Below are positions 1 through 8,850 of a DNA stretch of 64,000 bases, in pieces. Within the stretch, counting starts at the first letter, position 1; every line of letters begins with the position of its first letter. Below the pieces are notes generated by a model, which saw nothing but the letters and a program-made list of their open reading frames with translations, had not been told where the DNA came from and ran no database searches. The position numbers were made by a program, and so were the translations under genes. This DNA is from Chersky-840 sp036511675 (lineage in GTDB: Bacteria; Actinomycetota; Acidimicrobiia; Acidimicrobiales; UBA8190): assembly GCA_036511675.1 (NCBI GenBank), contig DATCBU010000095.1, positions 19,315 to 83,314 on the forward strand, written 5' to 3'.

Positions 1-490
1 GTGCAGCACCGTCGGGTTGAGTCTCACCGTCACGAAGCTGCTCGTGTTCGCCTTCTCGGCCGGGATGGCAGGCCTGGCGGGCGCGCTCTACGGCGGGATC
101 TCGACGGTCGTCGGGGCCCAGCAATTCAGCTTCCTCTTCAGCATCGCCATCTTCGTCGGGGTGACGCTCGCTGGTGTCAATCTGCTCACCGGTGCCGTCC
201 TGGCCGGGGTGTTCGTGGCCGTCGGCCCCGTCATCGGCTCGCACATCCCGCAGATCCCCAACCTGACCCAGCTGCTCATCGGCTTCGGGGTGGTGACCAT
301 CGGGCGCAATCCCAACGGTATCGGCAAGTTCTACGCCGAGGTCACCGACTTCTGGAACCGGCGCCAAGGGCGTTCGGGACAGATCCTCGACCAGCTGGAC
401 TCCGGTGCCGGGGTCCCGGTGCCAGAATCGGTCCCTGCTCCGGCATCGGCCATGAGCGCGGTGGGGGCGGAGGTGAGCTCCGTTGTCTGA
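1..490 (+). CDS. Branched-chain amino-acid ABC transporter permease (LivM-type), 3' part only
   Basis: The gene enters from the left edge, and the reading frame is open from base 2. About 162 C-terminal residues are visible. It should be an inner-membrane permease of a LivFGHMJ-type importer, carrying branched-chain amino acids or a related carboxylate. The visible part holds hydrophobic helices around bases 35-130, 135-220 and 245-300, and the family-typical run TKLLVF followed by an AGLAGAL helix. A hydrophilic tail of about 55 residues follows and is longer than usual. Its stop overlaps the start of the fused ATPase gene by 8 nt, so the two are probably translationally coupled. The substrate cannot be told from sequence. 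Confidence 0.85.
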   Translation, partial: CSTVGLSLTVTKLLVFAFSAGMAGLAGALYGGISTVVGAQQFSFLFSIAIFVGVTLAGVNLLTGAVLAGVFVAVGPVIGSHIPQIPNLTQLLIGFGVVTIGRNPNGIGKFYAEVTDFWNRRQGRSGQILDQLDSGAGVPVPESVPAPASAMSAVGAEVSSVV

Positions 491-2042
491 GCTCGCCGTC
501 GAGGAGATCTCCGTCCGCTTCGGCGGGCTCCAGGCCCTCCAAGATGTCAATCTCGAGGTGCACGCCGGTGCCGTGAACGGCCTCATCGGGCCCAACGGGG
601 CCGGCAAGACGACATTGTTCAACGTCATCACCGGACTGCAGCCACCCACGCAGGGCCGGGTGCGTCTGAGCGGTGAGGACATCACGGGCGTCGCGCCCCA
701 TCGCCGGGCGCGACTCGGCATCGCCCGCACTTTTCAGCGACTCGAGCTGTTCGGAACCCTGACGGCACGCGAGAACGTCCAGATGGCGGCGGAGACCCGG
801 CGGCGGCGCCCGACGGGCACAACCTCGCGCGCCGAAGCCGACATCATCCTCGCCCACGTCGGGCTGTCCCATGTCGCCGACGAGCCCACCGACCTGCTGC
901 CCACCGGTCTGGCCCGACTGGTCGAGCTCGGTCGGGCCCTAGCCACGGGGCCCTCGGTGCTGCTGGTCGACGAACCGAGCTCGGGCCTGAACCAGGAGGA
1001 GACCGTCGAGCTCGGGCGCGTCCTCGTGGACCTGGCCCACCGGGGCATCGCCGTGCTGTTGGTGGAGCACGACATGAGCCTCGTGATGACCATCTGCGAC
1101 CACGTGAGTGTCCTCGACTACGGGGCCATCATCGCCAATGGCGACCCGGCCACGGTCCAGGCCGACCCCGCCGTGCAGGCCGCCTATCTCGGTGCGGTCG
1201 AAGACGACCCCGCTTCGCAACCCTCGTCGCCGGTCTTCGTGGGCTCCCCCGCCACCCCGGCGCGCCCGGGGCCCGGGCCCTCGGCCTCCACCATGGTCGC
1301 CTTCCCCACGCCGGCCCCGATGACGGCGAATACCCCGATGTTGTCGATCAGCGACGTCTCCGCCGCCTATGGGCGCATCGAGGTCGTCCACGGGGTGTCG
1401 CTCGAGGTTCCCGAAGGGTCGGTCTACGCGCTGCTCGGCCCCAACGGGGCCGGCAAGTCCACATTGCTCAAGGTGGCGAGCGGCCGGATGCCGGCCACGT
1501 CCGGCACGGTCACCTTCGACGGCGAGGAGATCCGTCGACCGGTGCCCGACCGCCTCGCCCGCAAGGGGTTGTGTGCGGTGCCCGAAGGGCGCGCCGTGTT
1601 CCCCAACCTCACCGTCGCCGAGAACCTCCTCATGTACAGCTACCGCAGCAGGGCGACCAAGGTGGCCGACCTCGAAGAGCAGAGCTACGCCCGGTTCCCC
1701 GTCCTCGGGGAGCGGCGCCGGCAGTTGGCGGGACGCCTCTCGGGAGGCGAGCAGCAGATGCTGGCGCTGGCCCGGGCCCTGTTCACGAACCCGCGCATGC
1801 TCCTGCTCGACGAGATCTCCATGGGCCTGGCCCCGCTCGTGGTGGCCGAGCTCTACGAGCTCGTGGCGCAGGCCGTTGCCGACGAAGGCATCACGATCCT
1901 GTTGGTGGAGCAGTTCGCCCAGACCGCGCTGGCCATCGCGGATCAGGCCGGGGTCATGGTCAACGGCCGCCTCGTGCGTGCGGGGTCACCGGCGGAGGTC
2001 GGCGAGCACCTGCTGGACGCCTACATGGGCGAAGCGGGCTGA
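483..2042 (+). CDS. Fused LivG-LivF ABC transporter ATPase
   Basis: A 519-residue cytoplasmic protein with two complete ABC ATPase domains in one chain. It powers the branched-chain amino-acid-type importer whose permease lies just upstream. Domain 1 (about residues 1-245) has Walker A GPNGAGKTT near residue 36, a LivG-style LPTGLAR signature and Walker B LLVDEPSSGLN. A linker of about 40 residues rich in Pro, Ala and Ser follows. Domain 2 (about 285-519) has Walker A GPNGAGKST, signature LSGGEQ and Walker B LLLDEIS, as in LivF. The start is TTG at 483, overlapping the permease stop. LivG and LivF are normally separate genes, so the fusion is the odd feature. No frameshift is needed to read through. 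Confidence 0.92.
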   Translation: MSELAVEEISVRFGGLQALQDVNLEVHAGAVNGLIGPNGAGKTTLFNVITGLQPPTQGRVRLSGEDITGVAPHRRARLGIARTFQRLELFGTLTARENVQMAAETRRRRPTGTTSRAEADIILAHVGLSHVADEPTDLLPTGLARLVELGRALATGPSVLLVDEPSSGLNQEETVELGRVLVDLAHRGIAVLLVEHDMSLVMTICDHVSVLDYGAIIANGDPATVQADPAVQAAYLGAVEDDPASQPSSPVFVGSPATPARPGPGPSASTMVAFPTPAPMTANTPMLSISDVSAAYGRIEVVHGVSLEVPEGSVYALLGPNGAGKSTLLKVASGRMPATSGTVTFDGEEIRRPVPDRLARKGLCAVPEGRAVFPNLTVAENLLMYSYRSRATKVADLEEQSYARFPVLGERRRQLAGRLSGGEQQMLALARALFTNPRMLLLDEISMGLAPLVVAELYELVAQAVADEGITILLVEQFAQTALAIADQAGVMVNGRLVRAGSPAEVGEHLLDAYMGEAG

Positions 2043-2044
2043 GC

Positions 2045-2914
2045 TCAGACCTTCTGCGCCACGATCTCTTCGCTGACCTTCCACAATCTCCGGGCCGCCT
2101 CGTCGTCGCGCGCCGCGGCGGAGGGAGTGCGGGGCTTGCATTTCACGAAGTACCGGCCCGTGACGGTGGCCACGTCGGGAGAGGACGCCAGGTAGATCGA
2201 CGTGCGCGCCCCCTGCTCGGCGCTCAGGACGAAGGGCTTGATGACCTTGAGCCCGAAGGCGAGCACGCCCGACGTGTCGCCGTCGCGGCCGTACCCGGTG
2301 GCGACGACGCCGGGGTGCAGGCAGTTGACCGTGACCCCGGTCCCCTCCAGTCGTCGGGCCAGCTCGGTCGTGAAGTAGATGTTGGCGAGCTTCGACTTCG
2401 AGTAGACCTGCATGCCGCTGTACCCGAGCGACGATTGCAGGTCATCGAAGTTGAGTCCCTTGCGCGCCCCTTTGTGGGCGGTAGAGGCCACGTTGACCAC
2501 CCGTGACGGCGCGCTGTCCTTGATGCGGTCCAGGAGCAGCTCGGTGAGGACGAAATGCCCCAGGTGGTTGACGGCAAACGTCGCTTCCAGGCCCTCGTCG
2601 GTCTCTTGTCGACTCGACAGCACCACGCCGGCATTGTTGACGAGGACGTCGATGCGGTCACAGCGCGCCAGGATCTCCGCCGCGCCCCGGCGGGTCGAGG
2701 CGATGCTCCCGAGGTCGAAGACCACGAGGTCGACGCCGTCGTTCCCCGAGCGGGACCGGATCTGGGCTACGGCCGCCTCGCCGCGGGCGCGGTCGCGCAC
2801 CGTGATCAGGGTCTTGGCTCCGGCCTTGGCCAGGGCGACGGCGGTCTCGAGGCCGATGCCGGAATTCGCTCCCGTGATGACCACCGTCTTGCCCGTCATG
2901 TCGGCGACGTCCAT
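2045..2914 (-). CDS. Short-chain dehydrogenase/reductase (SDR)
   Basis: A 289-residue NAD(P)-dependent oxidoreductase of the classical SDR fold, resembling retinol-dehydrogenase/WW-domain-oxidoreductase-like members. It has the Rossmann motif TGANSGIG near the N terminus, NNAG near residue 85, a catalytic Ser in NVAST and the YSKSKLAN active-site Tyr/Lys. The substrate is unknown. The ATG at 2914 was chosen because a GGAGGA ribosome-binding site lies about 8 nt before it; a longer reading from 2977 lacks this. It converges with the ABC gene, with only 2 nt between stops. A TAAGGT hexamer near 2964-2969 on the same strand could be its -10. Confidence 0.85.
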   Translation of the reverse strand: MDVADMTGKTVVITGANSGIGLETAVALAKAGAKTLITVRDRARGEAAVAQIRSRSGNDGVDLVVFDLGSIASTRRGAAEILARCDRIDVLVNNAGVVLSSRQETDEGLEATFAVNHLGHFVLTELLLDRIKDSAPSRVVNVASTAHKGARKGLNFDDLQSSLGYSGMQVYSKSKLANIYFTTELARRLEGTGVTVNCLHPGVVATGYGRDGDTSGVLAFGLKVIKPFVLSAEQGARTSIYLASSPDVATVTGRYFVKCKPRTPSAAARDDEAARRLWKVSEEIVAQKV

Positions 2915-3050
2915 CGATCCATCCTCCATCGTCGGGCCGGGAAGCCGGCCTGCACCCGGGATCGACCTTAGATCCACCGGGAGAGCCAGGCGGCGTGGGG
3001 GTCGCCGGGCCTCTCGACCCGCTCGTTGCCGGAGACCCCCCCGACCCCTG

Positions 3051-3056
3051 TACGGT
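3051..3056 (+). promoter_or_regulatory. -10 hexamer TACGGT for the amidohydrolase, likely leaderless
   Basis: TACGGT (TAnnnT) ends 8 nt before the GTG at 3065. That spacing would start the mRNA at or very near the start codon. No Shine-Dalgarno sequence is visible. Confidence 0.5.
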
Positions 3057-3064
3057 GACGGGCC

Positions 3065-3937
3065 GTGCCGATGCCAACCGACGTCGGGGTGGTCGACTGC
3101 ATGATCGGGTTCCCGAGCGCCCGGGCCGCCCGGCGCTTCGACTTCCTCAAGCCACAGCTGCGCGACGAGGAGAGTGCGTCGTCGGACTCACCCATCTCCT
3201 ACATGTTCAAAGACGACGACCCCAATCGAGTGACCGAGGAAGACGATCCCGTGGCGGTGACCCTTCGGGAAATGGACCGCTTCGGCATCGCCATCGGACT
3301 GGTGGGACTGGCGGGTTCGGTCGTCGACCGCGCCCTGTCCGAGCATCCGCACCGCTTCAAGGCGAACCTCGAGGCCCTGGACCCCAACGACATCACGGGA
3401 GCCGTGCGGCGCATCCGAGAGGCACATACCGACCACGGCATCAAGGCGGTCACCACGTTCCCGGCGGGGTGCAACCCCCAGGTGCCCGTCAGCGATCGCC
3501 GCTACTACCCCGTCTACCAGGCGTGCATCGACCTCGACCTGCCCATCGTCGTCAACGCCGGGATCGCGGGGCCGCGTGTGCCATCGGCGTGCCAGGACGT
3601 CATGCATTTCGACCAGGTCTGTTACGACTTCCCGGAGCTGCGCATCGTCATGCGACACGGAGCCGAGCCCTGGGAGGAGCTGGCCGTGAAGTTGATGCTC
3701 AAATGGCCCGGCCTGCACTACATGACGAGTGCCTTCGCCCCCAAGTACTACCCGAAGGCGATCATCGACTATGCCAACACGCGGGGTGCCGACAAGATCA
3801 TCTACGCCGGGTACTTCCCCATGGCCCTGACCTTGGAGCGCATCTTCTCCGAGTTGGCCGACGTCCCCTTGCGCGACCACGTATGGCCGAAGTTCCTGCG
3901 CGAGAACGCCATGCGGGTGTTCAAGCTCGACCACTGA
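3065..3937 (+). CDS. Amidohydrolase family 2 (metal-dependent hydrolase)
   Basis: A 290-residue protein of the amidohydrolase-2 (ACMSD-like TIM-barrel) type. Seen in the sequence are the N-terminal strand VGVVDCMIGFP, a long central region ending in the LPIVVNAGI strand, RIVMRHGAEPWEE, and a C-terminal KIIYAGYFPM strand. The family binds Zn or Mn and catalyses decarboxylation or hydrolysis. Here the usual HxH is not obvious at the N terminus (DCMIGF instead of DxHxH), so the metal site may be altered. The start is GTG at 3065, set by the leaderless spacing from TACGGT; ATG 3071 is the alternative. It converges on the MDMPI-fold gene. The substrate is unknown. Confidence 0.75.
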   Translation: MPMPTDVGVVDCMIGFPSARAARRFDFLKPQLRDEESASSDSPISYMFKDDDPNRVTEEDDPVAVTLREMDRFGIAIGLVGLAGSVVDRALSEHPHRFKANLEALDPNDITGAVRRIREAHTDHGIKAVTTFPAGCNPQVPVSDRRYYPVYQACIDLDLPIVVNAGIAGPRVPSACQDVMHFDQVCYDFPELRIVMRHGAEPWEELAVKLMLKWPGLHYMTSAFAPKYYPKAIIDYANTRGADKIIYAGYFPMALTLERIFSELADVPLRDHVWPKFLRENAMRVFKLDH

Positions 3938-3962
3938 CCTCGACGGTGGCGTCCGACGACGT

Positions 3963-4652
3963 TCAGTCGGTGAGGCCCTTGAAGTAGTCCCCGCGCCGTG
4001 ACTCCCAGCTGGCGAGGTCGAGCTCGCCAGGTGACGCCGAGCGTCCCGTGAGCCAGGCCAGGAGCTGTCGCCTCTCGACCCCGTCGGCCAGGCGCCCCGG
4101 GACCGTGGCCAGGGTGAGCTGCAATTCGCGCCGGACATAGTCCTCGGCCCAGTCCTGCGGGCTGTAGTCGACCCCCATGTCGACATGGTGAATCTCCACC
4201 TCGCGCCACCGGAAGTACGGCAAGGCCCGACACGGCCACGGCCGTCCCCGCGACAGCCCGTTGCCGTTCCACGCCTCGGGTGTCATGTCCACCCACGCCG
4301 TCTCCAGCTCGGTGACCGACCGCATGGTGTCGTCCACCAAGGCCGACGCGCTGCGACCCGCTCCGGCCTCGATGGCACCCGCTCGTTCCTGGCGTCCGCC
4401 CGCGTATTGCTCGACCGCATCACCGTCGAGGGCGGCGCGCAGCATGCGAGTGTGGGAGTCGGCGTTGCGCGCCAGATGGGTGATCACGTGCCCCACGGTC
4501 CAACCCTCGAGCCGGCTCGGGCCGTGCACGGCGGCGTCGTCGAGGTCCGACACCGTGGCGACCAGCCGGTCGTGCGAAGACTGGCACTCGCCCCACACCG
4601 TCTCGAGCTCGGCCCGGGTCCCCGGCGCGGTGTGCGGGTCGTCGCTCGGCAT
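3963..4652 (-). CDS. Mycothiol-dependent maleylpyruvate-isomerase-fold protein (DinB/MDMPI)
   Basis: A 229-residue cytosolic protein of the maleylpyruvate isomerase / DinB four-helix family. The metal triad typical of MDMPI enzymes is visible: His in HVITHLARN near residue 55, and Glu and His in WREVEIHHVDMG near residue 150. The known member isomerises maleylpyruvate with mycothiol as cofactor, but most actinobacterial paralogues have unassigned thiol-dependent roles. The start is ATG at 4652, which overlaps the valS stop by one base, so it is probably co-transcribed behind valS. Confidence 0.82.
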   Translation of the reverse strand: MPSDDPHTAPGTRAELETVWGECQSSHDRLVATVSDLDDAAVHGPSRLEGWTVGHVITHLARNADSHTRMLRAALDGDAVEQYAGGRQERAGAIEAGAGRSASALVDDTMRSVTELETAWVDMTPEAWNGNGLSRGRPWPCRALPYFRWREVEIHHVDMGVDYSPQDWAEDYVRRELQLTLATVPGRLADGVERRQLLAWLTGRSASPGELDLASWESRRGDYFKGLTD

Positions 4653-7288
4653 CAGGTGTGGTCGTCGGTGTCCTTCGGAGCCAATGCGACGATGACCTCA
4701 GGCTCCCCCTCCCGCAATTCGAGCTCGGCGACACCCCCGGCGTCGCGGAGGTCGGACTCGGCCAGGCGGAGCAGGGCCAGACGCTCGGGGCTGTCGACGA
4801 CGATGAGCTTCGCCACCTCGGCCCGCATCGACACCTGGGCACCGGTCTTTGCCTTGCGCACTTCCCCGAGCACCGACGCGGCCATGTCGAGGACGGCGAC
4901 GTCCCCGTGCTGCGGCACCCCGGAGAGCTCCTCGGCGTCGGGCCACGGGGCCCGGTGGATCGAGCCGTCATGCCACCACGACCACACCTCTTCGGTGACA
5001 AAGGGCACGAAGGGGGCCAGCAGCCGGAGCTGCACCGACAGCGCAGCGGCCAGCGCGGCCCGCGCCGACACGGGGCCGGGGTCGTCGGAGTCCTCGTAGG
5101 CGCGGGTCTTCACCAGTTCGAGGTAGTCGTCACAGAACGACCAGAAGAACGCCTCGGTACGCTCCAGGGCGCGCGCGTAGTCGTAGGAGTCGAGTGCCGT
5201 CGTGGCCTCGACGAGCACCTCCGCCAGCCGGTGCAGCATGGCGAGGTCGAGCGGGGCGGTGACGGCTTCGCCCGATGTGGTGGACCTCGTGCCGAGTCGC
5301 GTCAGCACGAAACGCGACGCGTTGAGGATCTTGATGGCCAGGCGCCGTCCTACCTTCATCTGCCCTTCGTCCACCGCCGTGTCCACCCCGGGCCGGCCGC
5401 TCGCCGCCCAGTACCGCACACCGTCGGCGCCATGGGACCCCAGAAGGGGCAGTGGGGTCACGACATTGCCGCGGGACTTCGACATCTTCTTGCGCTCGGG
5501 GTCGAGCACCCAACCCGAGATGGCAGTGTCGGTCCAGGGGAGAAAGCCGAACTCGAGCTCGGTCCGCACGATCGTGCTGAACAGCCACGTCCGGATGATC
5601 TCGTGGGCCTGGGGGCGGAGGTCCATAGGGAACACCAGCGAGAAGAGCTCGGGGTCGTCTTCACGCCGGCCCGCGATCTGTGGTGTGAGCGACGACGTGG
5701 CCCAGGTGTCCATGACGTCGGGGTCACCCACGAACCCGCCGGGCTCACCTCGCTGGTCCTGGTGATACCCGTCGGGGACGTCGCTCGAGGGGTCAATGGG
5801 CAGGCGGTCGTCGGCGGCGAGCAGGGGATGGTCGTGGTCGACCGAGCCGTCCTCGTCCACCGGGTACCACACGGGAAACGACACCCCGAAGAAACGCTGG
5901 CGGCTGATGTTCCAGTCACCGTTGAGGCCCTCCACCCACGCCTCGTACCGATGGCGCATGTGCGGCGGGTGCCAGCGCAACTCGCGACCGCGCTCGAGCA
6001 GGCGGGCGCGCATGTCGAGCGTCCGCACGTACCACTGGCGGCTGGAGACGATCTCGAGAGGCCGATCACCCCGTTCGTAGAACTTGACCGGGTGCCGGAT
6101 GGGGCGGGGCTCGCCCACCAGGGCCCCGCTCTCGATCAGCATCTCCACGATGCGGGTCCGGGCCTGGGAGACGGTGCGGCCCTCGAGCTCGGCGTAGGCG
6201 CGCCCCGCCGCGTCGGGGTCCTGCGACGGCCAGCTCTCCTCGCCCCACGGCACGGCGCGCAGGCGCCCGTTGCGACCCACGACGGTGCGGGTCGGCAGCG
6301 ACAGCTCGCGCCACCACGTCACGTCGGTGGTGTCCCCGAACGTGCAGATCATGGCGATGCCCGAGCCCTTCTCGGGATCGGCAAGAGGGTGGGCGAGCAC
6401 CGGCACCGAGACGTCGAACAACGGCGTGAGCACGTCGCGGCCGAACAGGGGACGGTAACGGTCGTCCTCGGGGTGGGCCACCAGCGCCACACAGGCGGGC
6501 AGCAGCTCCGGGCGGGTGGTCTCGATGTCGACGGCACCTTCGTCGGTCGCCAGCGCGAAGCGCAGTCGGTGGTAGGCGCCGTCGAGCTCGCGGTCTTCCA
6601 TCTCAGCTTGAGACACCGCCGTCTGGAAGTCCACGTCCCACTGGGTGGGGGCCTCCGCCGAATACGCCTGCCCGGCGCGCAGCATCCGTAGGAAGGCGTG
6701 TTGGGATGTCCGGCGGGAGGTGGTGTCGATGGTGGCGTAGTTCTGGGTCCAGTCCACTGACAACCCCAGGGTCCGCCATAGGTGCTCGAACGCCTTCTCG
6801 TCCTCCACCACCAGGCGGTCGCACAACTCGATGAAGTTCGGCCGCGAGATGGAGACGGTGTCCTTGCCTGGCTTCTCCGGAGGGGTGAACGACGGGTCGT
6901 AGCGCAGGCTCGGATCACACCGGACGCCGTAATAGTTCTGCACGCGACGCTCGGTGGGGAGGCCGTTGTCGTCCCATCCCATGGGGTAGAAGACCTCGTA
7001 GCCGCGCATTCGCCGGAAGCGGGCGATGGCGTCGGTGTGGGTGTAGGAGAACATGTGCCCGATGTGCAGCGAGCCCGACACCGTGGGGGGCGGTGTGTCG
7101 ATGGAGAAGACCCGGGCGCGGGGCGCGGAGCGGTCGAAGCGGTAGGTGCCCGCCTCCTCCCACCGGGCCGACCACTTGGCCTCGAGGCCCTCGAGGGAGG
7201 GTTTGTCGGGAACCTTGGGCGGGCGCGGTCCCTCGAGCTTGGGCGGGAGCACGTCGGTGGTGACGTTGACGTCCACAGTGGTGTCCAC
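4652..7288 (-). CDS. valS: Valyl-tRNA synthetase, archaeal-like type
   Basis: A class I aminoacyl-tRNA synthetase of about 878 residues that charges tRNA-Val. HIGH is at residues 75-78 (HIGHMFSYTHTD) and KMSKS at about 601-605 (KMSKSRGN). An editing (CP1) domain lies between them, containing TTRPELLPACVALVAH. The stretch WDDNGLPTERRVQNYYGVRCD and the lack of a long C-terminal coiled coil match the archaeal-type ValS subfamily rather than the E. coli type. The N-terminal start is uncertain. GTG at 7288 sits 9 nt behind a TACGGT hexamer and is preferred as leaderless; GTG 7252 and ATG 7324 are alternatives, and 7324 would overlap cysS head-on. The frame stays open further upstream, but that part runs antisense through cysS. 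Confidence 0.93.
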   Translation of the reverse strand: MDTTVDVNVTTDVLPPKLEGPRPPKVPDKPSLEGLEAKWSARWEEAGTYRFDRSAPRARVFSIDTPPPTVSGSLHIGHMFSYTHTDAIARFRRMRGYEVFYPMGWDDNGLPTERRVQNYYGVRCDPSLRYDPSFTPPEKPGKDTVSISRPNFIELCDRLVVEDEKAFEHLWRTLGLSVDWTQNYATIDTTSRRTSQHAFLRMLRAGQAYSAEAPTQWDVDFQTAVSQAEMEDRELDGAYHRLRFALATDEGAVDIETTRPELLPACVALVAHPEDDRYRPLFGRDVLTPLFDVSVPVLAHPLADPEKGSGIAMICTFGDTTDVTWWRELSLPTRTVVGRNGRLRAVPWGEESWPSQDPDAAGRAYAELEGRTVSQARTRIVEMLIESGALVGEPRPIRHPVKFYERGDRPLEIVSSRQWYVRTLDMRARLLERGRELRWHPPHMRHRYEAWVEGLNGDWNISRQRFFGVSFPVWYPVDEDGSVDHDHPLLAADDRLPIDPSSDVPDGYHQDQRGEPGGFVGDPDVMDTWATSSLTPQIAGRREDDPELFSLVFPMDLRPQAHEIIRTWLFSTIVRTELEFGFLPWTDTAISGWVLDPERKKMSKSRGNVVTPLPLLGSHGADGVRYWAASGRPGVDTAVDEGQMKVGRRLAIKILNASRFVLTRLGTRSTTSGEAVTAPLDLAMLHRLAEVLVEATTALDSYDYARALERTEAFFWSFCDDYLELVKTRAYEDSDDPGPVSARAALAAALSVQLRLLAPFVPFVTEEVWSWWHDGSIHRAPWPDAEELSGVPQHGDVAVLDMAASVLGEVRKAKTGAQVSMRAEVAKLIVVDSPERLALLRLAESDLRDAGGVAELELREGEPEVIVALAPKDTDDHT

Positions 7289-7296
7289 GGTGCGGT

Positions 7297-7303
7297 TACC
7301 GTA
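7297..7303. promoter_or_regulatory. Overlapping divergent -10 elements shared by cysS and valS
   Basis: The 7-bp TACCGTA contains TACCGT on the plus strand (7297-7302) and TACGGT on the minus strand (7303-7298), each fitting TAnnnT. The plus hexamer lies 7 nt before the cysS GTG (7310), and the minus hexamer lies 9 nt before the preferred valS GTG (7288). The two start codons would be only 21 bp apart and both mRNAs leaderless. Confidence 0.5.
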
Positions 7304-7309
7304 CTCCGA

Positions 7310-8692
7310 GTGCTGCGCCTTCATGACACTGCGACGGGCACCGTCCGGCCCCTCGAGCTGCGCCAGGAAGGCCGCGTGTCGATGTACGTCTGTGGCCTCA
7401 CCGTCTACGACGTCCCGCACCTCGGCCACGGCCGCTACACGCTCGTCTTCGACGTGCTCCGGCGCTTCCTCGAGTTCCAGGGCCTCGAGGTCCGCTTCGT
7501 GTCGAACATCACCGACATCGACGACCACATCATCGCCAGGGCGGCGGAGGAGGGCCGCAGCGAGGCCGAGGTCGCCGCCCAGTACGAGGCGGTGTGGTGG
7601 GACGCCGTCGACAGCCTCGGGGTGAAGCGACCCACCGAGATCCCCCACGCCACCGCCTTCGTGGCCGACATGGTGGGGCTGATCGTCGCTCTCGTGGACC
7701 GCGGCGTGGCCTACGAGAGCACCGACGGCGTCTACCTCGCCGTGGACCAGATCGACGGCTACGGGCTGCTGGCGCGCCAGAGCCTCGATTCCCTGCGCTC
7801 AGGGGCCCGCGTCGAGCCCGGTGAGCACAAGCGCTCTCCTCTGGACTTCGTGCTGTGGAAGAAGGCCAGGCCGGGAGAGCCCACCTGGGAGTCCCCCTGG
7901 GGCCCGGGTCGTCCCGGGTGGCACACCGAGTGTGTCGTCATGTCGCTCGATCTTCTGGGCGAGGACTTCGACATCCACGGCGGGGGGCTGGACCTCGCCT
8001 TCCCCCATCACGAGAACGAACGCGCCCAGGCGGTGGGGCTCGGCAAGGCCTTCGCCCGGCACTGGGTCCACAACGGGTGGGTCATGGTCGAGGGCGAGAA
8101 GATGTCGAAGTCGCTCGGGAACTTCACCTCCCTCACCGACCTCCTGTCGCGGGCCGACGCCCGCGCCTACCGCCTCCTGGTGCTGCGGGCCCACTACCGC
8201 TCGCCCATCGAGGTCACCCCGGCCACGGTGGACCAGGCCGAGAAGGCGCTGGCCCGCCTGGACGACCTGGCCCGGCGTTTCGACCTTCCTCCCCCGGGGG
8301 GGCCGGTGACGGCGATGGCGGTGCTGGCCGCCGGAGCCGACGCCGACGCGGTGGCGTCGTTCCTCGAGCACATGGCCGACGACCTCGATACCCCGGGGGC
8401 CCTGGCCGAGATCTTCGACCTCGCCCGCCGTGCCCATTCGGCGCTCGACGCCGATGATCAGGACGAGGGCAGGCGGCTGGCCCTCACCGTGGCGGCACTG
8501 TGCGCCGCGCTCGGGCTCGCGCTCGGTGGGTCCGACGCCGGCGTGGACGCCGAGACCGCGGCGTTGGTGGCCGAACGCGACCGGGCCAGGGGCGGCGGCG
8601 ACTATCCCCGGGCCGATGCCATCCGCCGCGAGCTCGAGTCCCAGGGCTGGGTGGTGGAGGACGGACCCCAGGGCACGCGCCTGCATCGTTGA
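7310..8692 (+). CDS. cysS: Cysteinyl-tRNA synthetase
   Basis: A 460-residue class I synthetase that charges tRNA-Cys. The HIGH equivalent HLGH is at residues 37-40 and KMSKS at 264-268 (KMSKSLGN). The Zn ligands are visible as Cys28 in MYVCG, Cys in GWHTECVVMS, and the His/Glu of FPHHENE. The C-terminal DALR-like helical region ends with the anticodon-recognition tail DYPRADAIRRELESQG. The length is normal for CysS, so this is not the shorter MshC ligase. The start GTG 7310 gives the family-typical N terminus MLRLHDTATG and has a TACCGT 7 nt upstream, consistent with a leaderless mRNA. An upstream in-frame extension through valS is not credible. Confidence 0.95.
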   Translation: MLRLHDTATGTVRPLELRQEGRVSMYVCGLTVYDVPHLGHGRYTLVFDVLRRFLEFQGLEVRFVSNITDIDDHIIARAAEEGRSEAEVAAQYEAVWWDAVDSLGVKRPTEIPHATAFVADMVGLIVALVDRGVAYESTDGVYLAVDQIDGYGLLARQSLDSLRSGARVEPGEHKRSPLDFVLWKKARPGEPTWESPWGPGRPGWHTECVVMSLDLLGEDFDIHGGGLDLAFPHHENERAQAVGLGKAFARHWVHNGWVMVEGEKMSKSLGNFTSLTDLLSRADARAYRLLVLRAHYRSPIEVTPATVDQAEKALARLDDLARRFDLPPPGGPVTAMAVLAAGADADAVASFLEHMADDLDTPGALAEIFDLARRAHSALDADDQDEGRRLALTVAALCAALGLALGGSDAGVDAETAALVAERDRARGGGDYPRADAIRRELESQGWVVEDGPQGTRLHR

Positions 8693-8842
8693 CACCGACC
8701 CTGGTTGCCCCCGCAGGTCGAAGGGGCGGATCGTGCGGGTCGAACCCCCAGGTCGGCCGCGGCCGCTGCTCCCTGTTGCGCGCGGGGGATGCAGGAGGAC
8801 AGGGGGGAGAATGACGTGGCATCGGGAACGGTCAAGTGGTTC

Positions 8843-8850
8843 AACTCGGA
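8843..8850 (+). repeat. Target-site duplication, left copy (AACTCGGA)
   Basis: The 8-bp AACTCGGA immediately precedes the left inverted repeat. The identical 8 bp follow the right one at 9344-9351. Fusing the flanks at one copy restores the conserved csp sequence FNSEKGYGF. Confidence 0.95.

Noticed and set aside
3065..3937. Assigning the amidohydrolase to a named decarboxylase
   Set aside because: The N-terminal metal motif is not canonical and no pathway genes surround it.
6782..7309. In-frame upstream extension of cysS by 176 residues
   Set aside because: It runs antisense through valS and has no CysS-like sequence. The family N terminus fits GTG 7310.
7325..7648. N-terminal extension of valS
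   Set aside because: It lies antisense to the conserved HIGH region of cysS and is not ValS-like.
8725..8745. GGGTCGAACCCCC, resembling a tRNA T-arm (a similar match near 39458)
   Set aside because: No acceptor, anticodon or D-arm pairing could be found around either site. The second lies inside the response regulator gene.
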